Origin: Palsa-504 sp963790065 | GTDB lineage: Bacteria; Actinomycetota; Actinomycetes; Streptosporangiales; Streptosporangiaceae | Length of the DNA: 64,000 bases | NCBI GenBank assembly: GCA_963790065.1 | Contig: CAWBNK010000006.1 | Span: 620,001-684,000 of the forward strand | Direction of reading: 5' to 3' | Shown: piece by piece, positions 32,698 through 40,502 of the stretch | Position numbering within the stretch: the first letter of the stretch is position 1 | Layout: each line of letters opens with the position of its first letter | Program-made: the position numbers and the translations under genes | Notes under the pieces: generated by a model | Told to the model about the DNA's origin: nothing | What the model saw: only the letters and a program-made list of their open reading frames with translations | Database searches by the model: none

Positions 32698-33843
32698 GCC
32701 CGCCTCCCGCAGAGTCTCCCGCAGAGCCCTCTGAAGCACCCCCGGACGCCTCCCCGGAGGCCCTGTTTCCGGAAGCTGGGCCGCGCAGGATCTCGGCCAG
32801 GTTGAAGCTGACCGGCTCCTCCAGCTGGTCGTAGGTGCACGAGCGCGGCTCGCGGTCCGGCCGCCAGCGCGCGAACTGCGCGGTGTGCCGGAACCGCGGG
32901 CCCTCCATGTGGTCGTAGCGCACCTCGAGCACCCGCTCGGGCCGCAGCGGGATGAACGACAGGTCCTTGTCCGCGTTCCACCGGCTAGCCATGGCCGCCC
33001 GCGGGGTGCGCTGCCCCGCCTCGTGCTGGGCCCAGTTCCACGGGTGCTGGTCGAACGTGGTGACCAGCGGCTGCAGTTCCGCGAACAGCGAGATCCGCTT
33101 CTCCATACCGAACGCGCCCACCACGCCCACGCTGGCCAGGCGACCGTCGTCCTTATACAGCCCGAGCAGCAGCGACCCGATGCGGTCCGCGCCGCTCTTG
33201 TGCACCCGGTAGCCGGCCACCACGCAGTCCGCGGTGCGCTCGTGCTTGATCTTCTTCATCACCCGCTTGTCCGGCTCGTATACACCGGAAGCCGGCTTGG
33301 CGATCAGCCCGTCCAGGCCGGCCCCTCGAACTGGCTGAACCACCCGGTCGCCACCGAACGGTCCGTGGTGGCCAGGGTCAGGTGAATGGGGGAGCGGGCC
33401 TTGGCCAAGGCGCCGGAGAGCAAGGCACGCCGCTCGGCAAACGGCCGCTCCATCAAGTCCTCGGAACCGAGCGCGAGCAGGTCGAAGGCGATGAAATGGG
33501 CCGGGGTCGTCTCGGCCAGCAGGCCGACCCGGCTGGCCGCCGGGTGGATCCGCAGCTGCAGCGCCTCGAAGTCCAGCCGCCGGCCGGCGGCGTCCGGCAC
33601 CACGATCTCCCCGTCGATGACGCATCGCGGCGGCAGCTCAGCCAGGACCGCCGCGACCAGCTCGGGGAAGTAGCGCGTCATCGGCCGCTCGTTCCTGCTG
33701 CCGATCTCGACCTCGTCGCCGTCGCGGAACACGATCGACCGGAAGCCGTCCCACTTCGGCTCGAACACGTAGTCCCCGTCCGGGATCGCGTCCACCGGTT
33801 TGGCCAGCATCGGCGCCACCGGCGGATTAACAGGTAGATCCAT
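32690..33843 (-). pseudogene. ATP-dependent DNA ligase (NHEJ type), single-base frameshift
   Basis: Two frames make one ligase of about 384 residues. Part one (from ATG 33843) has the adenylation motif YVFEPKWDGFRSIVFRDG with the catalytic Lys, and CVIDGEIVVPDA; part two starts at GLDGLIAKPASGVYEPDKR (motif IV) and includes the OB-fold region SVGVVGAFGM to RPERVLEVRYDHMEGPRFR. At 33322-33325 the + strand has CCCC where five C would keep frame; the coding strand reads GAGGGGCCGGCCTGG and should encode EGAGLDG. The shift occurs within the catalytic domain. It ends by overlapping the NHEJ polymerase start. An exact CCGAACGGTCCGTGG lies inside it at 33354-33368. Confidence 0.87.
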
Positions 33844-33903
33844 GCCCCCAGCTTCCCTGATCACCTCGGCCCAGGACGAATTACTGCCCGTTACAGTCGA
33901 CGA

Positions 33904-34761
33904 TCATGCCGCCCCGGATTCATCGCCGGCCAGGTAGGGAGCGGTCCAGGCCTCGCTGCGCTGCCAGAGCTCAGCTGCGAGCGAGGGCGTCGCCACCGCG
34001 CTGGCCTCCCGCACAGCGCATTTGTCGTAGAACAGCCCGCTCTCCTGCGCGACCTCAGCCGACGTCGCGCAGTACACCGACGTCGCGGCCCCATCACTCA
34101 CCGAGAGCATCCGCCGGGTGACCAAAGGCCGTACCGGCCACGGCACCCGGCGCCAGATGTCCGACGCCACCACGCCCGGGTGCAGCGCGTAAGCGTGCAC
34201 CCCGGTGCCGCCCGTCCGCCGCGCCAGTTCGGCGGAGAACAGCACGTTGCACAGCTTGGACACCCCGTACGCGGGCAGCCCGGTGATGCCCCGCGCGGGC
34301 CGCCGCAGCACATCGAAGTCAATCCCGCGCGCCGAGTAGTGCGCGTCGCTGGCCACCGTCACCACCCGGGCAGGCGCGCTCTCGGTCAGCCGGTCAAGCA
34401 GCAGCTGCGTGAGCAGGAAATGCCCGAGGTGATTGACCCCGAACATCAGCTCAAAGCCCTGCCTGGTCACCCCGTGCGCGCCGCCGATCCCCGCGTTGTT
34501 GACCAGCACGTGCAGCGGCTCCCTCCGAGCCAGGAAAGCATCAGCGCACGCGCGCACCGACGGCAGGTCGGCCAGGTCCAGCGCCAGGAACCACACCGAA
34601 TCCGACCCGGTGGCAGCCTTGATGGCGGCGACCGCCGCCTCTCCCTTAGCCGCCGACCTGGCGGCCACGTACACTCGCCCGCCGCGCCGGGCCAGCTCCT
34701 CCGCCGTGGCTTTCCCGATCCCGGTATTCGCCCCCGTCACCAGGAACGTCTGCTCGCTCAT
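33904..34761 (-). CDS. Short-chain dehydrogenase/reductase
   Basis: The 285-residue enzyme has the classical SDR layout: cofactor loop FLVTGANTGIGKATAEEL, RSAAKGE (basic residue favouring NADPH), the structural NNAG in LHVLVNNAGIGGAHG, catalytic Ser in VVTVASDAHY and the YxxxK pair in PAYGVSKLCNVLF. The sequence resembles the retinol dehydrogenase/WWOX-like branch acting on lipophilic alcohols or ketones; the substrate is unknown. ATG 34761 has GGAG five bases upstream. It lies downstream of the APC permease, separated by a strong hairpin. Confidence 0.88.
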   Translation of the reverse strand: MSEQTFLVTGANTGIGKATAEELARRGGRVYVAARSAAKGEAAVAAIKAATGSDSVWFLALDLADLPSVRACADAFLARREPLHVLVNNAGIGGAHGVTRQGFELMFGVNHLGHFLLTQLLLDRLTESAPARVVTVASDAHYSARGIDFDVLRRPARGITGLPAYGVSKLCNVLFSAELARRTGGTGVHAYALHPGVVASDIWRRVPWPVRPLVTRRMLSVSDGAATSVYCATSAEVAQESGLFYDKCAVREASAVATPSLAAELWQRSEAWTAPYLAGDESGAA

Positions 34762-34779
34762 CTCAGCTCCAAGCAAGAC

Positions 34780-34820
34780 CGTGGGCCGTTACCCCCGGCT
34801 CAGCGAGGTAACGGCCCACG
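34780..34820 (-). terminator. 14-bp stem-loop between APC permease and SDR, copy 2 of a repeated hairpin
   Basis: CGTGGGCCGTTACC (34780-34793) and its exact complement (34807-34820) enclose a 13-base loop, 15 bases after the permease stop. On the transcribed strand the hairpin is followed by GTCTTGCTT, a weak T-rich tail, so it can act as a terminator. The stem is identical to the central 14 bp of the hairpin at 49391-49435. Confidence 0.72.
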
Positions 34821-34834
34821 ATAACGAGAAACAG

Positions 34835-36454
34835 CTACTCGACCGGGATTTCCTTGTTGATCAGGCCGAGGTCGATGCCCTGGCGCTTGCGGATGATGCG
34901 GGCGGCCACGTAGATCACGATGGCCAGCACGTACATGCCGCCCATGTAGAGGAGCGAGTCGTGGTTGTTGACGAAGTACGCGTCGTTGGACAGCCACTCG
35001 TACAGGTTGAACACCAGCAGCCCGATGGTCACCACGCCCGCCACCGGCACGACCGGCACGCCGAGCAGCTTGACCTTGCTGGCCGGCGAGGCGTACCACA
35101 GGTCCGGCTTGCGCAGCGGCAGGATCACCACCGCGATCGCGCTGAACAGGTACGTCACCGCGATGACCAGCGTGGCGTCCAGCGTGTAAGACGCGAACGT
35201 CGTGTTGTACGCGTACAGCGCGCCGAACCCCACCGCGGGCAGCAGCATCAGCACCAGCGAGGCGATCGGTACCCGGCGCTTCTCCGAGACCTGCGCGGCC
35301 GCGTCCGGCAGTACCCGGTCGAAGGCGGCGGCGAAGATGACCCGGGTCGAGGACAGGAACAGCGTCCCCACCCAGCCGAAGAACCACAGGCTCATCAGCA
35401 GGATCACGATGACCTGGAACGCCGAGTCGTGTACCAGCCAGGCCGCCATCATCACCGGGTACGGGAAGACCGGCAGCACGGCCTTGCTGACCAGGTTCTG
35501 GCCTGCGTTGATGTTCAAGTAGAACGCCCAGCCGAACGTCTTGGCGAACAGCAGCAGGAACACCACCGACAGCGCCACGGTGGTCCACAGCCCGACGAAC
35601 ATGCCGCTGAACACCCGGCGGAAGTCGCTGGCCCCGCGGATCTCGCCGTACAGGGTGGTGCCCCAGTTCGGCCACAGCAGGTAGAACATCATGAACGGCA
35701 CCAGCAGCAGGCTCTGGCTGAACGTGCCGCCGCCGAACGTCGGCGCGACGTATCCGGCCGCGGCCGCCGACTTGTTCACCGCCTGGTAGCCGTTGCTGAT
35801 CCCGAACAGCTTGTGCGTCTCGAGGTTGAACGAGGCGATGAAGTTGGCGTGGCTGGACGCCAGGAGCAGGATCACCAGGACCAGGACGCCGAGCAGGCCG
35901 CCGTAGAAGCACCACTTCTGGACCCGGGCGTAGCCCGCCATGCCGACCGAGACCAGGATGCCGGCCAGCGCGATCGTGATCAGGGTGACCACGAACTTCC
36001 CGTTGGACGTGGTGAACCAGGCCGCCTGGCTCTGGGTGCCGAGCGTGGCGAAGATCGGCTGGAAGAACTCCTCGGACAGCACCGCCCCGTAGATCGGCGC
36101 CCACAGCCACAAGATGAACCACCACCCGGTGGCGGCCATCACGAAGCCGATCCCGCTGCCCAGGATGCGGCTCTGCCACACGTAGTCGCCGCCGGCCCGC
36201 GGGATCGTGGTCACCAGCCCGGTGTAGGCCACGACCAGGAACGAGACCCACACCCCCGAGATGAGGATCGAGTACAGCAGGTTGCCGTGCGGGAAGGACG
36301 ACTGCACGGTCCACTCCACCATGCCCAGCGTCACCACGTTGGTGGACAGGCAGGCGTAGATCATCGAGTCCCTGACGGACCAGCCCCGGACCAGGCCCGT
36401 CGCGTTGCGGAGGAAGAGAGTCGGTCTCTCCTCCCCCAGTGCTCCTGCCGTCAT
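34835..36454 (-). CDS. APC-family amino acid permease
   Basis: The 539-residue membrane protein has about twelve hydrophobic segments and the APC-superfamily first half: NATGLVRGWSVRDSMIYACL, then VAYTGLVTTIPRAGGDYVWQ, a conserved substrate-site region. Helices follow to VLAIVIYVAARIIRKRQG near the end. It is probably an amino acid or related amine importer or exchanger; the substrate is not evident. ATG 36454 has GGAGG six bases upstream. It stands alone as a transcript, with a 209-bp upstream gap and a hairpin after the stop. Confidence 0.87.
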   Translation of the reverse strand: MTAGALGEERPTLFLRNATGLVRGWSVRDSMIYACLSTNVVTLGMVEWTVQSSFPHGNLLYSILISGVWVSFLVVAYTGLVTTIPRAGGDYVWQSRILGSGIGFVMAATGWWFILWLWAPIYGAVLSEEFFQPIFATLGTQSQAAWFTTSNGKFVVTLITIALAGILVSVGMAGYARVQKWCFYGGLLGVLVLVILLLASSHANFIASFNLETHKLFGISNGYQAVNKSAAAAGYVAPTFGGGTFSQSLLLVPFMMFYLLWPNWGTTLYGEIRGASDFRRVFSGMFVGLWTTVALSVVFLLLFAKTFGWAFYLNINAGQNLVSKAVLPVFPYPVMMAAWLVHDSAFQVIVILLMSLWFFGWVGTLFLSSTRVIFAAAFDRVLPDAAAQVSEKRRVPIASLVLMLLPAVGFGALYAYNTTFASYTLDATLVIAVTYLFSAIAVVILPLRKPDLWYASPASKVKLLGVPVVPVAGVVTIGLLVFNLYEWLSNDAYFVNNHDSLLYMGGMYVLAIVIYVAARIIRKRQGIDLGLINKEIPVE

Positions 36455-36663
36455 ATGTATCCTCCGGTATCCAGGTTTATCCGTTTTGCCCGGTTCGAAC
36501 GATGGGTAGCGGGGTCACTCGGGGTTACAGCTGGGTGCGTTTGTGATCATCTAGCGGTCAATATAGAGGTTTGGGGACGTCGCAGACCTGTGATCTGCGA
36601 AGTTGGCGGCTCACACTCCGCTAATCTTCGCTGGCTGGAGCCTCGTCCGGTGAGAACGGGCCG

Positions 36664-37605
36664 TCAGCCGTTGACGAACATGTACCTCGTTACCTTCCCC
36701 TTCTTCTCGTTGAGGTCCAGCACGGCCCCCTGCAGCACGCCGTCGCTGTAGGAACTGCCCGGGTTCATGGTCAGGGTCCGGCCGAGCCGCAGGACGCCCT
36801 TGCTCTCGTGGATGTGCCCGTGCACGGACAGGATCGGCTGGTACTTCTGGATGGCCGCCTTGACCGCGGTCGACCCGACCGGCTTCATGACCGCCCCGCC
36901 GAGTATCGGCCGCATGTTCTCGTCCAGGGCCGGCGCCTCGTCCAGGCCGGTGGCGTAGGGCGGCGCGTGGAAGTTGAACACCGCCCGGCTCATGTCCGGG
37001 ATCGAGGAGACCACGGCCTCGATCTTGGTCGTGAGCACGTCCTCGGGCGCCTCGCGGAACGTGTTCCACGGGGTCGGGTTGGTCCAGCCCATCGAGGCCA
37101 GGTAGAAGCCGCCGATGTCGAGCACCTTGGACTCGGCGAAGCTGACGCTCGGGGAGGCCTCGATGATGTCGTCGATCTCCCAGATGTCGTCGTTCCCCCC
37201 GTTGAGGATGCAGGGGATCTCGCCGCCGCGCAGCTTGCTGTCGGCCATGTCGAGCCACATTTCCAGGCCCTTGGTCATCTCCTGGGTGAACCGGCGGTCG
37301 ATGGAGCCGTCCTCCTCCTTGAGGGAGTCGAGCTCGTCACCGGACATCACGGCCGGGTAATAGCCGCGGTCGCGGATCTTCCGCTTGATGTCGTCCAGCT
37401 CGGCCTGGGTCTCCAGCTGCACGCGCTGGCCGCCGAACGTAACCTCCCAGTGGCCGGGGCTGGTGGCCGTGATCGGGATCATGACCTTGCCGGTCACGTC
37501 CCCGCCCAGGATGACCATGTCGGCCTTGTAGAAGGCGGCGGCGTTCAGGAATTTTCGCCAGCAGATCTCGGAGCCGTGAATGTCCGTGGCGAAGAAGACT
37601 TTCAT
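36664..37605 (-). CDS. Calcineurin-type metallophosphoesterase
   Basis: The 313-residue protein carries the metallophosphoesterase ligand set: FFATDIHGSE (motif I), VILGGDVTGK (motif II), a variant third motif LNGGNDD in place of GNHD/E, FHAPPY and the C-terminal SVHGHIHES. It should bind two metal ions and hydrolyse a phosphate ester; the substrate is unknown. The insert between motifs II and III is long (about 90 residues). It ends the small minus-strand group with the nucleotidyltransferase-like gene 54 bp upstream, which may share its transcript. Confidence 0.85.
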   Translation of the reverse strand: MKVFFATDIHGSEICWRKFLNAAAFYKADMVILGGDVTGKVMIPITATSPGHWEVTFGGQRVQLETQAELDDIKRKIRDRGYYPAVMSGDELDSLKEEDGSIDRRFTQEMTKGLEMWLDMADSKLRGGEIPCILNGGNDDIWEIDDIIEASPSVSFAESKVLDIGGFYLASMGWTNPTPWNTFREAPEDVLTTKIEAVVSSIPDMSRAVFNFHAPPYATGLDEAPALDENMRPILGGAVMKPVGSTAVKAAIQKYQPILSVHGHIHESKGVLRLGRTLTMNPGSSYSDGVLQGAVLDLNEKKGKVTRYMFVNG

Positions 37606-37659
37606 TGCGGTGCGCTCGCCTTCCTTATTGTGTGACTCTGCACCGACCCCGGTCGGGGA

Positions 37660-38433
37660 TCAGTGGTCGACCTCTTCGGGCAGCTCGTACCACCGGACCC
37701 GGTCGCCTACCCGAGCCCTGGTCTTCCACTTCAGGCCCTTGGGCACGGTCTCGGCGATCTCCTGCAGCTGCTTGGCCTGGGTCAGCAGGTCGAACTTCGG
37801 GTACGCGGGCGCCAGCGCGGGCTGCTCGGTCACCAGGTCGGGGAGCTTGGCCAGGTTTCCGGTCACGGTGCGCCACCAGCCCCAGTCGCCGGACAGCACC
37901 GAGCCGAACCGGTCCGGGTCGATGAACGGACGGCTCGCGTCGCGGCCGACCTTGACCCCGGCCAGCAGGTGGCAGATGTCGTGCGCGTCCTTAGCGTTGA
38001 GCTCGAAGATCTGCAGCTTGGACAGCAGCAGGTCAGCCGGGTCCAGGGTCGGCGAGGCGGAGCCGAACGAGGGCTTGAAGTCCAGCGTGTGGCACATGGT
38101 CAGCCGGTCGACCATGACGTCGATCGGCCGGCCGGACGGGGCCATGAAGTACATCTGCCGGTCCCCGTTGAGGTTGTTGAACCGCTTGTCCGGCTGGCAG
38201 CCCGCGCTCTCCAGGTGGTCGGCCAGCTGGCGCCGCCCTTTGCCCTGGCAGGCCAGGTCGATGTCCTGGCCCGCCCGCCGCCGGGGCGGGAAGTCGGGGC
38301 ACAGCACGCGCACGCCGAGGCCGCCGAGGATCTTGAGCCGGTGGCCCCCTTCGGCTGCGCCGCGCACCAGCGTCAGTGCTTCGGGCAGCGGATCGTCCGC
38401 GGCGCCTCCGGCAGGCCCGTTTGGTGTGGTCAT
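37660..38433 (-). CDS. Nucleotidyltransferase-fold protein
   Basis: The 257-residue protein looks like a nucleotidyltransferase of the AbiEii/LinB-like kind: LKILGGLGVRVLCPDFPP followed by QDIDLACQGKGRRQLAD, where GG and DID would hold the glycine turn and metal aspartates, then PIDVMVDRLTMCHTLDF. A third carboxylate is plausible at VMVD. No partner antitoxin is recognisable, so a toxin-antitoxin role is not supported. ATG 38433 has GAGGAG upstream. The metallophosphoesterase follows after 54 bp, and the two may act together on a nucleotide-modified substrate, which is speculation. Confidence 0.68.
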   Translation of the reverse strand: MTTPNGPAGGAADDPLPEALTLVRGAAEGGHRLKILGGLGVRVLCPDFPPRRRAGQDIDLACQGKGRRQLADHLESAGCQPDKRFNNLNGDRQMYFMAPSGRPIDVMVDRLTMCHTLDFKPSFGSASPTLDPADLLLSKLQIFELNAKDAHDICHLLAGVKVGRDASRPFIDPDRFGSVLSGDWGWWRTVTGNLAKLPDLVTEQPALAPAYPKFDLLTQAKQLQEIAETVPKGLKWKTRARVGDRVRWYELPEEVDH

Positions 38434-38561
38434 GCCCGCTTCGCTCCTCATTGCGCGCGCGCCGACGTCGCCTGCCGCCGGCGCAATTCGATCATGGTGA
38501 CGTGATAGCCGGTCTGTCTAGATTCCGGGTAAAGAATCCCACGTTGTGGTGCTTGGCGATA

Positions 38562-38670
38562 CGCCACGGTCCGTTCGGTCAGTATCTCCCGGGGGGACGA
38601 CCCCCCGGAACCCCCCGCTGTGCAGCTGCGCTGCACGAATAGATCCTTTTTTTATTCTTCCGAACGAAGC
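38562..38670. repeat. Repeat-dense gap: two CCGAACGG-type motifs flank a G-run repeat
   Basis: CCACGGTCCGTTCGG at 38564-38578 (14 of 15 matches) and the looser TTCCGAACGAAGC at 38659-38671 flank the 31-bp G-run element at 38588-38618, which is a near-identical copy of 26685-26715. A run of T (38647-38653) adjoins the second motif. The group lies just past the stop of the GMC oxidoreductase gene and before the nucleotidyltransferase start. Confidence 0.65.
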
Positions 38671-38676
38671 AGCGTT

Positions 38677-40347
38677 TCACACATCCTGACCACTGCGTGC
38701 GGGCCGCCGGTAGAACTCCACCGGCTCGGGCGCCAGCGGCGTATTGCCCAGCATGAGGTCGGCGGCCTTCTCCGCAATCATCATCACTGGCGCATAGATG
38801 TTGCCGTTGGTCACGAACGGCATCACGGACGCGTCGACCACCCGCAGCCCGTCCAGGCCGTGCACCCGCAGGGTGGCCGGGTCGGTCACCGCCATCGGGT
38901 CGGTGCCCATCTTGGCCGTGCAGGACGGGTGCAGCGCGGTCTCCGCGTCCTTCGCCACCCAGGCCAGGATCTCGGCGTCGGTCTCCACCTTCGGGCCTGG
39001 TGACAGCTCGCCCGCGCTGTAGTCGTCAAAGGCCGGCTGGGTCAAGATCTTCCTGGCCACACCGATCGCCTCGACCCACTCCTGCCGGTCGGTCGGCGTG
39101 GACAGGTAGTTGAACCGCAGCGCGGGATGCACGCCCGGGTCGGTCGAAGTGATCTTGCAGGTGCCGCGGGAGTCGGAGTACATCGGGCCGATGTGCACCT
39201 GGTACCCGTGCCCGCCCTCCGGCTGGGATCCGTCGTAGCGGATCGCGATGGGCAGGAAGTGGAACATCAGGTTCGGGTAGGTCACGTCGTCGTTGCTGCA
39301 GGCGAAGCCGCCGCCCTCGAAGTGGTTGGTGGCGCCCGGGCCGCTGCGCAGGAACAGCCACTTCGCGCCGACCACGGGCCGGTTGCGCCATTTGAGCGCG
39401 GGCGCGACCGAGACCGGCAGCTTGGAGCCGTACTGGACGTACACCTCCAGGTGGTCCTGCAGGTTCTCGCCCACGCCGGGCAGGTCGGCGACCACGTCGA
39501 TGCCGAGCGGCGCAAGCTCCGCGGCGCTGCCCACGCCGGACAGCTGCAGCAGCTGCGGAGAATTGATCGCCCCGCCCGACAGGACGATCTCGGCGGCCCG
39601 GACCCGCTTCATCTTTCCCTGATGCTGGAACTCGACGCCGACCGCGCGCGTGCCGTCGAAGATGATCTTGGTGGCGTAGGCGCGGGTGGCCACGGTGAGG
39701 TTCGGCCTGCTCATCACCGGGTACAGGTAAGCCCGCGCGGCGGACAGCCGCCGGCCCCGGTGCACGTTGCGGTCGAAGGGGGCGAAACCCTCCTGCCGGT
39801 AGCCGTTGACGTCGTCGGTGAGCTGGTAGCCGGCCTGCTGGACGGCCGCGAAGAACGCGCCGAACAGCGGGTTGGTGGCCGGGCCCCGCTCGAGGACCAG
39901 CGGCCCGTCCTTGCCGCGGAACGGATCGCCGTCGGCCGCGGCCAGGCAGTTCTCCATCCGCTTGAAGTAGGGCAGGCAGTGCGCGTAATCCCAGTCGGCC
40001 AGGCCGCCCTCGGTGGCCCAGCGTTCGTAGTCCATCGGATTGCCGCGCTGGAAGATCATCCCGTTGATGCTGCTCGACCCGCCAAGCACCTTGCCGCGGG
40101 CATGGTAAATGCGCCGCCCGTTCATGTGCGGCTCGGGCTCGCTTTCGTACTTCCAGTCGTAGAACCGGTTGCCGATGGGGATGGTGAGCGCGGCCGGCAT
40201 GTGGATGAACGGGTCCCAGATGTAGTCGGGCCGTCCCGCCTCGAGCACCAGCACCCGGGTGCCCGGGTCGGCCGACAGCCGGTTGCCCAGCGCGCTGCCC
40301 GCGGAGCCGCCGCCTACCGCGACGAAGTCATAAATTCCGTTTGCCAT
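38677..40347 (-). CDS. GMC-family oxidoreductase (choline dehydrogenase-like)
   Basis: The 556-residue flavoprotein starts at ATG 40347 (MANGIYDFVAVGGGSAGSAL, AGGAG upstream). It has the GMC signatures HARGKVLGGSSSINGMIF and SGGAINSPQLLQLSGVG, and the C-terminal catalytic histidine region ALHPSCTAKMG, where choline dehydrogenases have a His-Pro-Ser-Cys segment. It likely oxidises an alcohol such as choline; no betaine aldehyde dehydrogenase gene is nearby, so the substrate is open. The frame is open further upstream through copy C of the structured repeat, which I do not regard as coding. Confidence 0.88.
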   Translation of the reverse strand: MANGIYDFVAVGGGSAGSALGNRLSADPGTRVLVLEAGRPDYIWDPFIHMPAALTIPIGNRFYDWKYESEPEPHMNGRRIYHARGKVLGGSSSINGMIFQRGNPMDYERWATEGGLADWDYAHCLPYFKRMENCLAAADGDPFRGKDGPLVLERGPATNPLFGAFFAAVQQAGYQLTDDVNGYRQEGFAPFDRNVHRGRRLSAARAYLYPVMSRPNLTVATRAYATKIIFDGTRAVGVEFQHQGKMKRVRAAEIVLSGGAINSPQLLQLSGVGSAAELAPLGIDVVADLPGVGENLQDHLEVYVQYGSKLPVSVAPALKWRNRPVVGAKWLFLRSGPGATNHFEGGGFACSNDDVTYPNLMFHFLPIAIRYDGSQPEGGHGYQVHIGPMYSDSRGTCKITSTDPGVHPALRFNYLSTPTDRQEWVEAIGVARKILTQPAFDDYSAGELSPGPKVETDAEILAWVAKDAETALHPSCTAKMGTDPMAVTDPATLRVHGLDGLRVVDASVMPFVTNGNIYAPVMMIAEKAADLMLGNTPLAPEPVEFYRRPARSGQDV

Positions 40348-40364
40348 TTCTCTGCTCTGCTCCT

Positions 40365-40470
40365 TCTCGCCTCCGGTCGCTCTTGACGCGGCGCCTTCCC
40401 TCGTCGCTCGTTCCTCGCTCCTCAGTCCAGGCACCGCCGCGCCCTTTGGCTCGCGGGGGGACCACCTAGC
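40365..40470 (-). repeat. Structured intercistronic repeat, copy C
   Basis: On the minus strand the element fills the gap from about 35 bases after the STAND-1 stop to 18 bases before the GMC start. The inner stem pairs GCGGC with GCCGC and GGTGCC with GGCGCC (one G-T), the outer stem GGGCGC with GCGACC (one mismatch). The loop starts TGGACTGAGGAGCGAGGA. The GMC ribosome-binding site lies just outside the element, so folding could affect its access. Confidence 0.76.
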
Positions 40471-40502
40471 TCCCACCCCTTACACCTTTGGATCTTGGGA
40501 GG

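Noticed and set aside
34433..36751. A 772-codon open frame on the plus strand
   Set aside because: It is antisense to the APC permease and part of the SDR gene; it is rich in His, Gln and Arg as expected for the complement of membrane-protein codons.
37660..38433. An AbiEii-type toxin-antitoxin system
   Set aside because: The nucleotidyltransferase fold is plausible, but no antitoxin-like partner gene is present and the neighbour is a metallophosphoesterase.
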